Source: RH-AL1 sp965198485
GTDB taxonomy: Bacteria > Pseudomonadota > Alphaproteobacteria > Rhizobiales > Beijerinckiaceae
Direction: 5' to 3'
DNA: 64,000 nucleotides
NCBI GenBank assembly: GCA_965198485.1
Contig: CBDAPQ010000005.1
Location: 3,224,001 to 3,288,000 of the forward strand
The translations under genes and the position numbers were made by a program. Each line of letters opens with the position of its first letter. The first letter of the stretch is position 1. The notes beneath the pieces are model-generated. The model worked only from the letters and a program-made list of their open reading frames with translations, searched no databases and was not told the origin of the DNA. Below are positions 23,787 to 32,853 of this stretch, one piece after another.

Positions 23787-24449
23787 TCACTCGAAGATGT
23801 GCAGGCGGCTGTCGCCGAGCACCAGGCGGCGCGCGCCGTCGAACTGGTCCATCAGGCCAAGGTCGTGCGTCGCGATCACGACGGACGTACCCGATTTGTG
23901 AAGCTCCATGAAGAGCCGCAGCAGACGGCGCGCCAGTGTCGGGTCGACGTTGCCGGTCGGTTCGTCGGCGAGCAGCAGCTCGGGCCGCACGATCAGCGCG
24001 CGGGCGATGGCCGCGCGCTGCTTCTCGCCACCCGAGAGCACGGCCGGCAGCGCGTGCATGCGCTCGCCTAGGCCTACCCAGCCGAGCAGCTCGACCACCT
24101 CGGCGCGATAGCTCGCCTCGTCGCGGCCTTGGACGCGGAGCGGCAGCGCCACGTTCTCGTAGGTTGTGAGATGGTCGAGCAGGCGGAACTCTTGGAACAC
24201 CACGCCAATACGGCGCCGCAGTGCCGTGACGGCATCCTTGTCGAGGCTCGACACGTCGCGGCCGAAAAGGCTGATCATGCCGCGCGTCGGCTTCAGCGTG
24301 AACAGGATCAGCCTCAGCAGCGTCGTCTTGCCGGCGCCGGAGGGTCCGGTGAGGAATTGGAAGCTCTGCGGCTCGATGCGGAAGGTGATGTCGCGCAAGG
24401 TCTCCACACCCATTCCGTAGCGCAGCCCGACGTTTTCAAAAGTGACCAA
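23787..24449 (-). CDS. ftsE: Cell division ATPase FtsE
   Basis: TTG 24449 is preferred because GGAG lies before it and homologues begin at VTFENVGLRYG; ATG 24479 in the same frame is the alternative. The 220 residues hold Walker A (TGPSGAGKTTLLRL), the Q-loop (VFQEFRLLDHLTTYENVALP), the ABC signature (LSGGEKQRAAIARAL), Walker B (LLLADEPTGNVDP) and the H-loop (VVIATHDLGL). It partners FtsX. A full CtrA box is centred about 48 bp upstream. Confidence 0.95.
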   Translation of the reverse strand: MVTFENVGLRYGMGVETLRDITFRIEPQSFQFLTGPSGAGKTTLLRLILFTLKPTRGMISLFGRDVSSLDKDAVTALRRRIGVVFQEFRLLDHLTTYENVALPLRVQGRDEASYRAEVVELLGWVGLGERMHALPAVLSGGEKQRAAIARALIVRPELLLADEPTGNVDPTLARRLLRLFMELHKSGTSVVIATHDLGLMDQFDGARRLVLGDSRLHIFE

Positions 24450-24489
24450 GCGGCGCTCCGACCTTCCCGCCTCAATCATCGCTTTATAG

Positions 24490-24504
24490 TTAAGGTGGCC
24501 TTAA
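24490..24504. promoter_or_regulatory. CtrA box TTAA-N7-TTAA upstream of ftsEX
   Basis: TTAAGGTGGCCTTAA is an exact match to the TTAA-N7-TTAA consensus of the cell-cycle regulator CtrA. It sits in the intergenic region between the divergent ftsE (start 24449 or 24479) and the zinc-ribbon membrane protein gene (24549), and could serve either. In a GC-rich genome such a match is unlikely by chance. Confidence 0.65.
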
Positions 24505-24548
24505 ACATAGCGCGCCAGCGTAGCCCGGACCCAACTCGCACGGTTCCC

Positions 24549-25175
24549 ATGCTCGTCCACTGTCCAGACTGTACCCGAACCTATCACGTCACGAGCGCCG
24601 ATCTCGGTCGCGGACGGACGCTCGTCTGTCCGCACTGCGACGCCCACTGGTTTCAGGAGATCGGCGACGTCGAGGCAACCCATGGGGAGTTTCGGATTGC
24701 CGGCGTCAGCGCAAGCGCATCGTCGCGGCTCGACGAAGCACCGGCCGCAGTGCGCCGCCCCAGCCTGCCGCGCCCGGTGCTCGCCGTTGCGGCGGTCGCG
24801 CTGACATGTCTCGGCCTCTTCACGCTGGTTGTCGGCCGCGTGGCCGTCGTGCGCGCGTTACCCCGCGCCGCCGCGATCTACGCCATGGCGGGGATGCCGG
24901 TGAACGTCGTCGGGCTCGCCTTCTCGCGCGTCACGCCCGAACGCCTCGCCTCCAGCGACGTCACGGTCCGCGGCGCGCTACGCAACGTCGCCGGCCGCAG
25001 GATGGCCGTGCCGCGCCTCGCTTTCGAGGTGCGCGACGGCGCCGGCGCGACGCTCGTCGCCTGGAACGAGACGGTGTCGACCGCCACCCTTGCGGCCGGC
25101 CGCGAGCTCGCCTTCGCCTCGGCGCCGCACCGGTTGCCGCCTGAGAGTCGAACTATCGTCGTGCGCTTCGAATGA
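24549..25175 (+). CDS. MJ0042-type zinc-ribbon membrane protein
   Basis: ATG 24549 starts a 208-residue protein with the N-terminal MJ0042 ribbon: VHCPDCTRTYHV and TLVCPHCDAHWFQ (two CxxC). After a linker comes one transmembrane helix (VLAVAAVALTCLGLFTLVVG) and a C-terminal periplasmic domain of the DUF3426 kind (VTVRGALRNVAGRRMAVPRL). Proteins of this build are common next to ftsEX in Hyphomicrobiales. Function is unknown. It shares the intergenic CtrA box with ftsE. Confidence 0.85.
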   Translation: MLVHCPDCTRTYHVTSADLGRGRTLVCPHCDAHWFQEIGDVEATHGEFRIAGVSASASSRLDEAPAAVRRPSLPRPVLAVAAVALTCLGLFTLVVGRVAVVRALPRAAAIYAMAGMPVNVVGLAFSRVTPERLASSDVTVRGALRNVAGRRMAVPRLAFEVRDGAGATLVAWNETVSTATLAAGRELAFASAPHRLPPESRTIVVRFE

Positions 25176-25212
25176 GCGGACAACGACTTCTCGTTCTCTT
25201 AAGAGCTTTAAG

Positions 25213-27372
25213 ATGAGGTTTTTGTCGCTAAAAAGAGGAACGCCTAACTTGTCGGCAGCCCACCCCGCGCGCGTTTTGAAGGCGAAGACCGGGAGCCCCG
25301 CGCGCGTCTTGCGAATTACCGTCGCGTTCAAGCTTACGGCGGTCGTTTGCCTCTGCATGCTGGCGACGATCGGCGCGACATACGCCTTCTACGGGCACCA
25401 GGCACACCTTGAGGCCAACCTGAAGGCGCGATCCCTGGCCTTGGACGCGACGAACACCATCGTTGAGCGGGTCCGCAGCGAGTTTTCTCAGTCCTTTCGT
25501 ATGGTCACCAGCACCAACGAGGCTATGACGGCGCTCTGGCTCGCGGACAAGCGGGACCGCTCGACCACGAACGTGCTCATCAAGCAGATGCTCGGCGCTG
25601 ATCCCGACCGGTTCGGCGCCTGGACAGTCTGGAAACCCGACGCATTCGACAACCGCGACGCGACGTTCGCCGGCAAGCCGGGCTCAGACACGACGGGGCG
25701 GTACCTCACCTACTGGCACCAGAACGGCATGGAGATCACGCTCGACGCGGTGCGCGGGTACGACGACGAGGACAATGCCGTCGTCAAGGTGCCTTTGAAT
25801 GCCGCCACGGCCTATCTCAGCGAACCTTATTTCATTCAGAGCAATGATCGACGGATCGCGACGGTCTCCTATGCCGAGCCGATCGTCGGCGACGACAGGG
25901 TCATAGGCGTGATCGGCATCGACATCGCGCTGACGCCGCTGCGCGATACGATTTCGGGTCTGGCGCTGCCCAAAGGTACCAACGTGCTCCTCGTCTCGCA
26001 CGCAGGCACGGTGGTTGCGGCCACGGACGCCCACTTGCTCGACAGGCCACTCGCGCTGGCACGGCCCGATCTCACTGCCTCGTTCCGCGATCTGGTCGCG
26101 CGCCAAAGCGGCGTCCGTGACGTCGTCGCGGCGGCGGCCACGGTGCGGTCCCTCGACGAGGTTACGATCAACGGTCTGAAGAGTCCCTGGTACGTTGTCT
26201 GCGACGTGCCCGTGGCGACCTTCGCCGTCGATGCCGCGCAGCAGCAGAGCCCGCTTGTCTTCGCCACGATCGGCGTGCTGCTCGCCATGATGGTCCTGAT
26301 CCTGCTCGCGGTACGGATGATCGTTGCGCAGCCTCTGGCCCGCATCGAACGCTTCATTCGCACGCTGCGCGAGCCGGCCGGCGCGACGCGGTGCCCTGGT
26401 GCGGAGAGAAGCGACGAGATCGGCGCCATCGCTGGATCGCTGACAGCACTCAAGCAGGCCGAGGGCGAGATCTTGCGCATGCACGAAGAAGAGGCTGTCA
26501 GCTCCGAGCGCTACGCCAGGAGGCGGCAGGCTGAGCTTCACGCGCTCGCCGGGCGTCTCTCGAGCACGGTGCAGTCTGTCGCGACCACGCTGGAGCAGGC
26601 CTCGCGCACGATGATGTGCCGCGCGCAGACCGTCGCCGCGACCGCCGTCTCCTCCGCCGAGCGAACCCGCGCCATCACCGAGGCCTCGGACGGTGCCGAG
26701 GCGGGCATCGCCGCCGTCGATCACGCCTCGATGGCTTTGCGTCAGGCGATCGAGGCGATCTCCCAGGATCTCACGCAGAGCCAGCGCATCGCTGCCGAGG
26801 CTTCCCGCCGCGCCGCGGATTCGAGCTCGGTGACAGAGGTGCTGGCGAGCCGGGCCGCCCGCATCGGTGAGATCGTCGCGCTGATCAACGCCATCGCGCG
26901 GCAAACGAACCTTCTTGCGCTCAACGCCACCATCGAGGCGGCACGCGCGGGCGAGGCCGGCCGCGGCTTTGCCGTGGTGGCGCTGGAGGTCAAAGCGCTG
27001 GCCAACCAGACCGCCGAGGCCACCAACGATATCGACGCGCAGATCCGCGCCATGCAGGACGCCGCGACGGAGGCGGCCGTTACCCTGCGGGCGATCGGTG
27101 GCACGGTGGGCGACCTGGACACGCTCGCCAGTTCCATCGTCTCGGCGGTGCTGTCGCAAACCGAGGCCACGACGCGCATCGGCCGGTCGGTCGCCGACGC
27201 GGTAGCGGCCTCGCGGCGCGTCGGCGCGGCCGTCGTCGGCGTCGACGAGGCCACAGCGCAGACCGGAGACGCCGCCGCCGACATGCTGATCGAGACGGCC
27301 CGGCTGACCGACGAGAGCGCCCGACTGAACGACGAGGTCCTCGACGTAATCGAGTGGATCCGCGCCTCCTAG
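25213..27372 (+). CDS. Methyl-accepting chemotaxis protein with Cache-type sensor
   Basis: ATG 25213 gives 719 residues. TM1 (VAFKLTAVVCLCMLATIGAT) is followed by a periplasmic dCache_1-like domain (about residues 60-340, with GRYLTYWHQNGMEITLDAVR and VIGVIGIDIALTPLRDTISG). Then come TM2 (VFATIGVLLAMMVLILLAVR), HAMP and the signalling domain, whose hairpin tip reads INAIARQTNLLALNATIEAA with RAGEAGRGFAVVALEV. It should report a small extracellular ligand to CheA. No che genes lie nearby. Confidence 0.93.
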   Translation: MRFLSLKRGTPNLSAAHPARVLKAKTGSPARVLRITVAFKLTAVVCLCMLATIGATYAFYGHQAHLEANLKARSLALDATNTIVERVRSEFSQSFRMVTSTNEAMTALWLADKRDRSTTNVLIKQMLGADPDRFGAWTVWKPDAFDNRDATFAGKPGSDTTGRYLTYWHQNGMEITLDAVRGYDDEDNAVVKVPLNAATAYLSEPYFIQSNDRRIATVSYAEPIVGDDRVIGVIGIDIALTPLRDTISGLALPKGTNVLLVSHAGTVVAATDAHLLDRPLALARPDLTASFRDLVARQSGVRDVVAAAATVRSLDEVTINGLKSPWYVVCDVPVATFAVDAAQQQSPLVFATIGVLLAMMVLILLAVRMIVAQPLARIERFIRTLREPAGATRCPGAERSDEIGAIAGSLTALKQAEGEILRMHEEEAVSSERYARRRQAELHALAGRLSSTVQSVATTLEQASRTMMCRAQTVAATAVSSAERTRAITEASDGAEAGIAAVDHASMALRQAIEAISQDLTQSQRIAAEASRRAADSSSVTEVLASRAARIGEIVALINAIARQTNLLALNATIEAARAGEAGRGFAVVALEVKALANQTAEATNDIDAQIRAMQDAATEAAVTLRAIGGTVGDLDTLASSIVSAVLSQTEATTRIGRSVADAVAASRRVGAAVVGVDEATAQTGDAAADMLIETARLTDESARLNDEVLDVIEWIRAS

Positions 27373-27499
27373 CTCCTCCGCTGCATCCTTTCGCGGCGAA
27401 AACACCACACCGCTGTTCCATAGCGACCGGCGCTATCCACAGGTTCGGCTTAGCTTGCCACGGCGAATTCTCAAACGCCCAGACCGTCGCTACATTGCG

Positions 27500-30112
27500 A
27501 TGATTCGGGGCGACAGACTGGGGCGGTGGATGCGCGAACGGCCGAGGAGTGCCGTGTACACGTGTGCATATCACCCTGATTGCCTCTCATGGACGGCACC
27601 GGTGTGGTCGGCGGGACCGCGCGCGCTGGCGCCGGCGATGCCGGCAGCGGCGGTCCTGCTTCCGCAGGTCGCGTACGCGCAGGGTCGGCTCTCCGCCCTC
27701 GAGAACATGCATGGGGGCAACGACGCGCTCTTCACCTCGCTGGTCCTCGGCTTAGTGCTGTTCTCCACCGTGGTCGCCCTGCTCCACATAGCCGGGCGGC
27801 GTAAGATGCAGGGACGCGAAGCGGCGCTCCTCGCCGAGCTGAACGACACTCGCGCCAGGCTCGATCGTACGGAAACGTTTCTCGCCGCCGAGTCGCAGGT
27901 CGTGATCGCCTGGGGGCTGCGCTCGAACGAACCCGAAATCGCCGGCGACACCGCCCTCGTCTCCGATGTCCCGATCGGCGCACGCGTGCTCGGCTTTGGC
28001 TCCTGGCTGCCGCCCGACCAGGCGCAGGGGCTGGAGCGCCGCGTGAAGCAGCTGCGCGAGCGCGGCGAAGCCTTCCGCATGGCGGTGACGAGCCTCGCCG
28101 GCCGCTATCTCGAGACCGAGGGTCGCGCCGTCGCCGGCTGCGCCGTGATGCGCATCCGCGACATCGCCGGAGACCGCCTGGAGGTCGTGCAGCTACGCGA
28201 GAGTCAGAAGCGGATCTCCGCCGATCTCGACGCCACGCGAGCGATGCTCGACGCCGTGCCGTGCCCGTCCTGGACACGCGACCATCTCGGCCGACTGAAC
28301 TGGGTCAACACCGCCTACGTGAAGGCGGTGGAGGCGATAGACCGGCAGGATGCGCTGCTGCGCGCCACCGAGCTTCTGGAAAGTCCCGCCCGCGACGCCG
28401 CCTCGGCCCATCGCGCCCAGATGCAGGTCTTTCGCGATCGCGCCGCCGCCGTGGTCGCCGGCTGGCGCCGCAGCCTCGACATTGTCGAGGTCTCGGCCGA
28501 CGACCGCAGCGTCGGCATCGCCTTCGACGTCTCCGAGCTGGAAGCGGCGCGTGTCGACCTCCACCAGATGATGAAGGCGCACGCGCGCACGCTCGACCAG
28601 CTCTCCACGGCCGTCGCTATTTTCGATCGGCGCAAGCAGCTCATCTTTCACAACTCGGCCTACCGGCAGCTGTGGTCTTTGGACCAGGGTTTTCTCGACG
28701 GCGGTCCCAGCGAGTCCGAGATCCTCGACCGGCTGCGGGCGCGCCGCATGCTTCCCGAGCAGGCCGACTTCCGCGGCTGGAAGGAGGCGCATCTCGCCGG
28801 CTATCAGTCGCCCGAGACCAGCGAGCAGGCCTGGTACCTGCCCGACGGCCGGACCCTGCGCACGGTGATCAATCCCAACCCGCAGAGCGGCGTCACCTAC
28901 CTCTTCGACGACGTCACGGCACATCGCCGTCTCGAATCGCAGTTCAACGCGCAGACGCGGGTGCAGCGCGAGACGCTCGACACGTTGAAGGAGGGCGTCG
29001 CGGTGTTCGGCACCGACGGGCGGCTCAAGCTCTCCAACGCCGCCTTCGGCGCGTTCTGGCGCCTGTCGCAAAGCGAACTCGACGCCAAACCCCACATCGA
29101 CAAGGTCGCCGCGCTCTGCGCCCGAATGGCGCCGGATCTGGAAGGCTGGAACGCACTGCGCACCGCCGTCGCCGGCCTGCACGACCAGCGCACCTCGCTC
29201 GATCGCCGGCTCGCCTGCCGGGACGGCTCGATCGTCGATTGCACGGCGGCGCCGCTGCCGGACGGCGCCACGCTGCTGACCTTCACCGACACGACGGCGA
29301 GCGTGAACGTCGAGCGCGCGCTGACCGAACGCAACGAGGCTTTGCTCGCCACCGAGAAGCTGCGCAACGATTTCGTGCACCACTTCTCCTACGAGCTGCG
29401 CTCTCCGCTGACCAACATCATCGGCTTCTCGCAGATGCTCGGAAACGGCTCGGTAGGGCCGCTCAATCCCAAGCAGACCGAGTACGTCTCCTACGTCATG
29501 AAGTCGTCGGCGGCTCTGCACGCCATCATCAACGACATCCTCGACCTCGCCACGATTGACACCGGCGCGCTCGAACTCAACCTGCGCACCATCGACATCA
29601 TGGACACGATCCGCGCCGCCGCCGAGGGCATACAGGACCGGCTCGTCGACGCCTCGCTCAACCTGCAGATCGTCGCGCTGCCCGACGTCGGCAGCTTCGA
29701 CGCTGACGCCAAGCGCATCCGCCAAGTCCTGTTCAACCTGCTCTCCAATGCGATCGGCTTCTCGGCACCCGGTCAGACCGTGACCCTGGCGGCGTTGCGC
29801 CGCGGCGACGAGGTCGTGTTCAAGGTCTCGGACCAGGGCCGCGGCATCCCCGCCGACGTCATCGGCCACGTCTTCGATCGCTTCCACTCGAACACGGTAG
29901 GGGCGCGTCACCGCGGCGTCGGGCTCGGGCTTTCCATCGTGAAGAGCTTCGTCGAGCTGCACGGCGGTCGCGTGCTCATCGATTCCGCGCCGGGCCTCGG
30001 CACTACCGCGACTTGCATCTTCCCAGCGAGCCATGGAAAGACTCGCACGGACGGGCGAAGCGTGAAAGGTGTCGCAGAGGATGGCGCGAACGGGAGCACC
30101 GGCAGTGCTTGA
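27500..30112 (+). CDS. divL: DivL-type cell-cycle pseudokinase
   Basis: From ATG 27500 (earlier or later starts are possible) the protein has 870 residues. One membrane helix (LFTSLVLGLVLFSTVVALLH) is followed by three or more PAS-like modules (about 180-610), a dimerisation helix and an HATPase (IRQVLFNLLSNAIGFSAPGQ, SDQGRGIP, GVGLGLSIVKSFVELHGG). The site that is histidine in kinases is tyrosine: HHFSYELRSPLTNIIGFSQM, Tyr631. This substitution defines DivL, which binds phosphorylated DivK and controls CckA and so CtrA. TsaE-AmgK follows 87 bp downstream, as often in this order. Confidence 0.93.
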   Translation: MIRGDRLGRWMRERPRSAVYTCAYHPDCLSWTAPVWSAGPRALAPAMPAAAVLLPQVAYAQGRLSALENMHGGNDALFTSLVLGLVLFSTVVALLHIAGRRKMQGREAALLAELNDTRARLDRTETFLAAESQVVIAWGLRSNEPEIAGDTALVSDVPIGARVLGFGSWLPPDQAQGLERRVKQLRERGEAFRMAVTSLAGRYLETEGRAVAGCAVMRIRDIAGDRLEVVQLRESQKRISADLDATRAMLDAVPCPSWTRDHLGRLNWVNTAYVKAVEAIDRQDALLRATELLESPARDAASAHRAQMQVFRDRAAAVVAGWRRSLDIVEVSADDRSVGIAFDVSELEAARVDLHQMMKAHARTLDQLSTAVAIFDRRKQLIFHNSAYRQLWSLDQGFLDGGPSESEILDRLRARRMLPEQADFRGWKEAHLAGYQSPETSEQAWYLPDGRTLRTVINPNPQSGVTYLFDDVTAHRRLESQFNAQTRVQRETLDTLKEGVAVFGTDGRLKLSNAAFGAFWRLSQSELDAKPHIDKVAALCARMAPDLEGWNALRTAVAGLHDQRTSLDRRLACRDGSIVDCTAAPLPDGATLLTFTDTTASVNVERALTERNEALLATEKLRNDFVHHFSYELRSPLTNIIGFSQMLGNGSVGPLNPKQTEYVSYVMKSSAALHAIINDILDLATIDTGALELNLRTIDIMDTIRAAAEGIQDRLVDASLNLQIVALPDVGSFDADAKRIRQVLFNLLSNAIGFSAPGQTVTLAALRRGDEVVFKVSDQGRGIPADVIGHVFDRFHSNTVGARHRGVGLGLSIVKSFVELHGGRVLIDSAPGLGTTATCIFPASHGKTRTDGRSVKGVAEDGANGSTGSA

Positions 30113-30134
30113 ACGGCCTTCGCCTTTGAGCACG

Positions 30135-30191
30135 GGACCCCTTAGCGCAGGCTCTCGGAGCCAAGGACCGCTTAGCTCAGGGCTCTGGAGC
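30135..30191 (+). repeat. Two imperfect 27-bp tandem repeats, 30-bp period
   Basis: Copies at 30135-30161 and 30165-30191 both run GGACC-CTTAG-CAG-GCTCT-GGAGC. They fill the gap between divL and tsaE-amgK, ending nine bases before the ATG. They may be slippage products or carry a translational signal. Confidence 0.5.
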
Positions 30192-30199
30192 GCGGCGCG

Positions 30200-31771
30200 A
30201 TGACCAGCGAGGCCAGTCCAGAACGGCGTCATGAATCGGTATGGCACATCGACCTGCCCGACGAGCGAGCCACCATATCGCTCGCCGCCGATATCGCCTC
30301 CCTGCTGCAACCCGGCGACCTCGTCACGCTCTCGGGCGAACTGGGCTGCGGCAAGACCACCTTCGCCCGGGCGCTGATCCGCTCGCTTACCGGCGATCCC
30401 AAGCTCGAGGTGCCGAGCCCGACCTTCACGCTGCTGCAGGTCTACGACAGCGTCATCAAGGACGGCGCCAAGTTCCCGATCGTCCATGCCGACTTGTTCC
30501 GCATCAAACAGCCCTCGGAGCTGGCCGAGCTTGGTTGGGACGAGGCGGCGGACGGTGCGCTTGTCATCGTGGAATGGCCGGAGCGCGCCGGTGGGGGCCT
30601 GTCCGGCGATCGGCTCGATGTCACGTTTCATACCGACACCACGAAGCCGCCGGAATACCGGCTCGGAGCGGTGACCGGAGTCGGCGCATTCGGCAGGCGG
30701 CTTGCGCTATCGCGATCGGTGCGGGCGATCCTTGAAAAGGCCGACTTCGTCGGCGCGCAGCGGACCTTCATGATGGGCGACGCCTCGACGCGCGCCTACG
30801 AGCGCCTAGTGAAGCCCGACGGCACCAAAGCAATCTTGATGATCTCGCCGCCGCGACCGGACGGGCCGCCAATCCGCTATGGCAAGCCCTACAGTGCCAT
30901 CGCCCATCTCGCCGAGGATATCCGCCCCTACCTGGCCATCGACGGCGCGTTGCGCGCCATGGGCTTCTCCGCGCCGCAGATCCACGCCCACGAGACACAG
31001 ACCGGCCTGGCCATCATCGAGGATCTGGGCTCGGAGCTGCTCGTCCACGACGACGGGATCATCCCCGAGCGCTATGCCGAGGCGGTCACGGCACTGGCGA
31101 AACTCCACGGCCAGCCAGCACCCGACAGCCTGCCCGACGGCGACGGCGGCACCTACGTCGTGCCGCCCTACGACGCCGATGCGCTGCTGATCGAGGTCGA
31201 GCTGCTGGCGGAATGGTACGCGCCGCATGTCGCCAAGACGATGGTTGCCTCCGGCGCCAAGGCCGGCTTCGTCAACCTTTGGCGCGACGTCATCTCCGAC
31301 GTGCTCGCCGCACCGCCGGTGCTGACGCTGCGCGACTATCATTCGCCCAACCTGATCTGGCTGTCGCAGCGCGAGGGGCTGCAGCGCGTCGGCATCATCG
31401 ACTTCCAGGACGCGGTGCTGGGCCACCCTGCCTACGACGTGGCCTCGCTTCTGCAGGATGCCCGCGTGAGCGTGCCGCCGGAGCTGGAGCTGCGCTTGCT
31501 CGGCCTCTACGCCAAGCTGCGGCGCGAGGCCGATCCCGCGTTCGACATGGCCGCCTTCGCTAAGGCCTACGCTATCCTCGGCGCCCAGCGCGCGACCAAG
31601 ATCCTCGGGATCTTTGCCCGGCTCGACAAGCGGGATCGCAAACCGCAATACCTCGTTCACCTCCCGCGTCTACAAGCGTATCTGCGCAAGAATCTGGCGC
31701 ATCCGGCATTGGCGGGGATCAAGTCGTGGGTCGAGCAGAACGTGCCGAGCATCCTGGCGACGCAACCCTGA
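30200..31771 (+). CDS. TsaE-AmgK fusion protein
   Basis: The 523-residue protein joins two enzymes. Residues ~15-160 are TsaE, the ATPase of tRNA t6A synthesis: Walker A LSGELGCGKTTFARALI, then VPSPTFTLLQVYD, HADLFRI and VIVEWPER. Residues ~185-510 are an aminoglycoside-phosphotransferase-fold sugar kinase of the AmgK type: GDASTRAYERL, the catalytic loop LTLRDYHSPNLIWL and the metal site VGIIDFQDAVLGHPAYDV. AmgK makes MurNAc/GlcNAc-1-phosphate. The MurU gene follows after 11 bp and takes the next step, so recycling of cell-wall sugars is likely. The fusion is known in this order. Confidence 0.92.
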   Translation: MTSEASPERRHESVWHIDLPDERATISLAADIASLLQPGDLVTLSGELGCGKTTFARALIRSLTGDPKLEVPSPTFTLLQVYDSVIKDGAKFPIVHADLFRIKQPSELAELGWDEAADGALVIVEWPERAGGGLSGDRLDVTFHTDTTKPPEYRLGAVTGVGAFGRRLALSRSVRAILEKADFVGAQRTFMMGDASTRAYERLVKPDGTKAILMISPPRPDGPPIRYGKPYSAIAHLAEDIRPYLAIDGALRAMGFSAPQIHAHETQTGLAIIEDLGSELLVHDDGIIPERYAEAVTALAKLHGQPAPDSLPDGDGGTYVVPPYDADALLIEVELLAEWYAPHVAKTMVASGAKAGFVNLWRDVISDVLAAPPVLTLRDYHSPNLIWLSQREGLQRVGIIDFQDAVLGHPAYDVASLLQDARVSVPPELELRLLGLYAKLRREADPAFDMAAFAKAYAILGAQRATKILGIFARLDKRDRKPQYLVHLPRLQAYLRKNLAHPALAGIKSWVEQNVPSILATQP

Positions 31772-31782
31772 GGCCGGCGGGT

Positions 31783-32556
31783 ATGAGCGCGTCAGTTACC
31801 TGCGAAAGGCCTCCTTCGACGCTCCACGCCGTCGAGCCGGCGCCGCATACCGCGATGGTCTTCGCCGCAGGGCTCGGCACCCGCATGCGCCCGGTCACCG
31901 ACACGATGCCAAAGTCGCTCGTGCCGGTCGGCGGCAAGCCGCTGATGGACCACATGCTCGACCGCTTCGCCGACGTCGGCCTGGAGCGCGCGATCGTCAA
32001 CGTGCATTACTTCGCCGACCAGATTGAGGCGCATCTGGCCCACCGTACCAGCCCGCGCATTGTCGTCTCGGACGAGCGCGCCAAGCTGCTCGATCAGGCC
32101 GGCGGCATTCGGAAGGTGCTTCCGCTGCTCGGCGCCGACCCCTTCTTCCTCTGCAACACCGACGCTTTATGGCTCGAAGGCCCACGCTCCAACCTCGCCG
32201 CGCTTGCCGCGAGCTGGAACCCGGCTTTGATGGACGTGCTGCTGCTCGTCGCCTCGACCACGACCTCGGTCGGCGTCGACTGGGCGGGCGATTTCACCAT
32301 GACCCCGGAAGGCCGCCTGTTGCGCCGCGCGGAGCGCGAGGTGGCGCCTTTCGTCTACGCCGGCATCGGCATCATCAAGCCGGAGCTCTTCACCGAAATG
32401 CCGGACGATACGCCGGTGCGGCTCGCGCCCTGCTTCTTCGAGGCCGCCGAGAAGGGCCGCCTGTTCGGCCATCGCCTCGAGGGGCAATGGCTGCACGTCG
32501 GCACGCCCGAGGCGATCGTCGAGGCCGAGGAGACGATCCACCACTCGGTGTGGTGA
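31783..32556 (+). CDS. murU: N-acetylmuramate-1-phosphate uridylyltransferase MurU
   Basis: ATG 31783 gives 257 residues with the sugar nucleotidyltransferase signature FAAGLGTRMRPVT, the PKSLVPVGGKPLMDHML substrate loop, FLCNTDALW for the metal site, and the C-terminal GQWLHVGTPEAIVEAE. MurU converts MurNAc-1-phosphate and UTP to UDP-MurNAc, bypassing de novo fosfomycin-sensitive synthesis. Placement straight after AmgK supports MurU over other NTP transferases. Confidence 0.9.
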   Translation: MSASVTCERPPSTLHAVEPAPHTAMVFAAGLGTRMRPVTDTMPKSLVPVGGKPLMDHMLDRFADVGLERAIVNVHYFADQIEAHLAHRTSPRIVVSDERAKLLDQAGGIRKVLPLLGADPFFLCNTDALWLEGPRSNLAALAASWNPALMDVLLLVASTTTSVGVDWAGDFTMTPEGRLLRRAEREVAPFVYAGIGIIKPELFTEMPDDTPVRLAPCFFEAAEKGRLFGHRLEGQWLHVGTPEAIVEAEETIHHSVW

Positions 32557-32570
32557 TAGCGCAATATCGT

Positions 32571-32807
32571 CCTACGTGATGCGTAGGAGGGAGAACTTGG
32601 TGAGAGGCTGCCGCCGCTTCCATCTCGCAGGCCGAGCCCATCTGCAGCGCTCGAGAGCCGAAATCTCGTGGCCGTTCGGCGTCGTTCAATCGTAGAGGTT
32701 GGTCATCATAGGCTCTGGCGTGCTTGGCTTACGCGTTTGCAAATAGACTTAAGGTCATCGCGAAGAGCTTTTCTTCGGCAGACCGAGGCGCGTCCGTTAG
32801 GACGCGC
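32571..32807. other. Gap with three small hairpins
   Basis: The 297-bp gap between murU and the next small gene holds CCTACG TGATG CGTAGG (32571-32587, a weak terminator for murU), CGAAGA/TCTTCG (32761-32777) and GCGCGTCC GTTA GGACGCGC (32788-32807, perfect eight-bp stem). None has a T-tract. A 38-codon ORF from 32580 is not protein-like. Confidence 0.4.
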
Positions 32808-32853
32808 TATAAAGACGACGTCGCAAGCCGGAACGTCCGGTACGGAGTGATCG

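Noticed and set aside
25198..25213. TTAAGAGCTTTAAG before the chemoreceptor gene as a CtrA box
   Set aside because: The spacer between the TTAA halves is five bases, not seven.
27431..27441. DnaA box in front of divL (CTATCCACAG)
   Set aside because: It is a single near match with one mismatch, and no cluster of boxes is present.
28193..30631. 812-codon minus-strand ORF opposite divL
   Set aside because: Same cause: high GC removes antisense stops. No motif is present, and divL and tsaE-amgK are certain on the plus strand.
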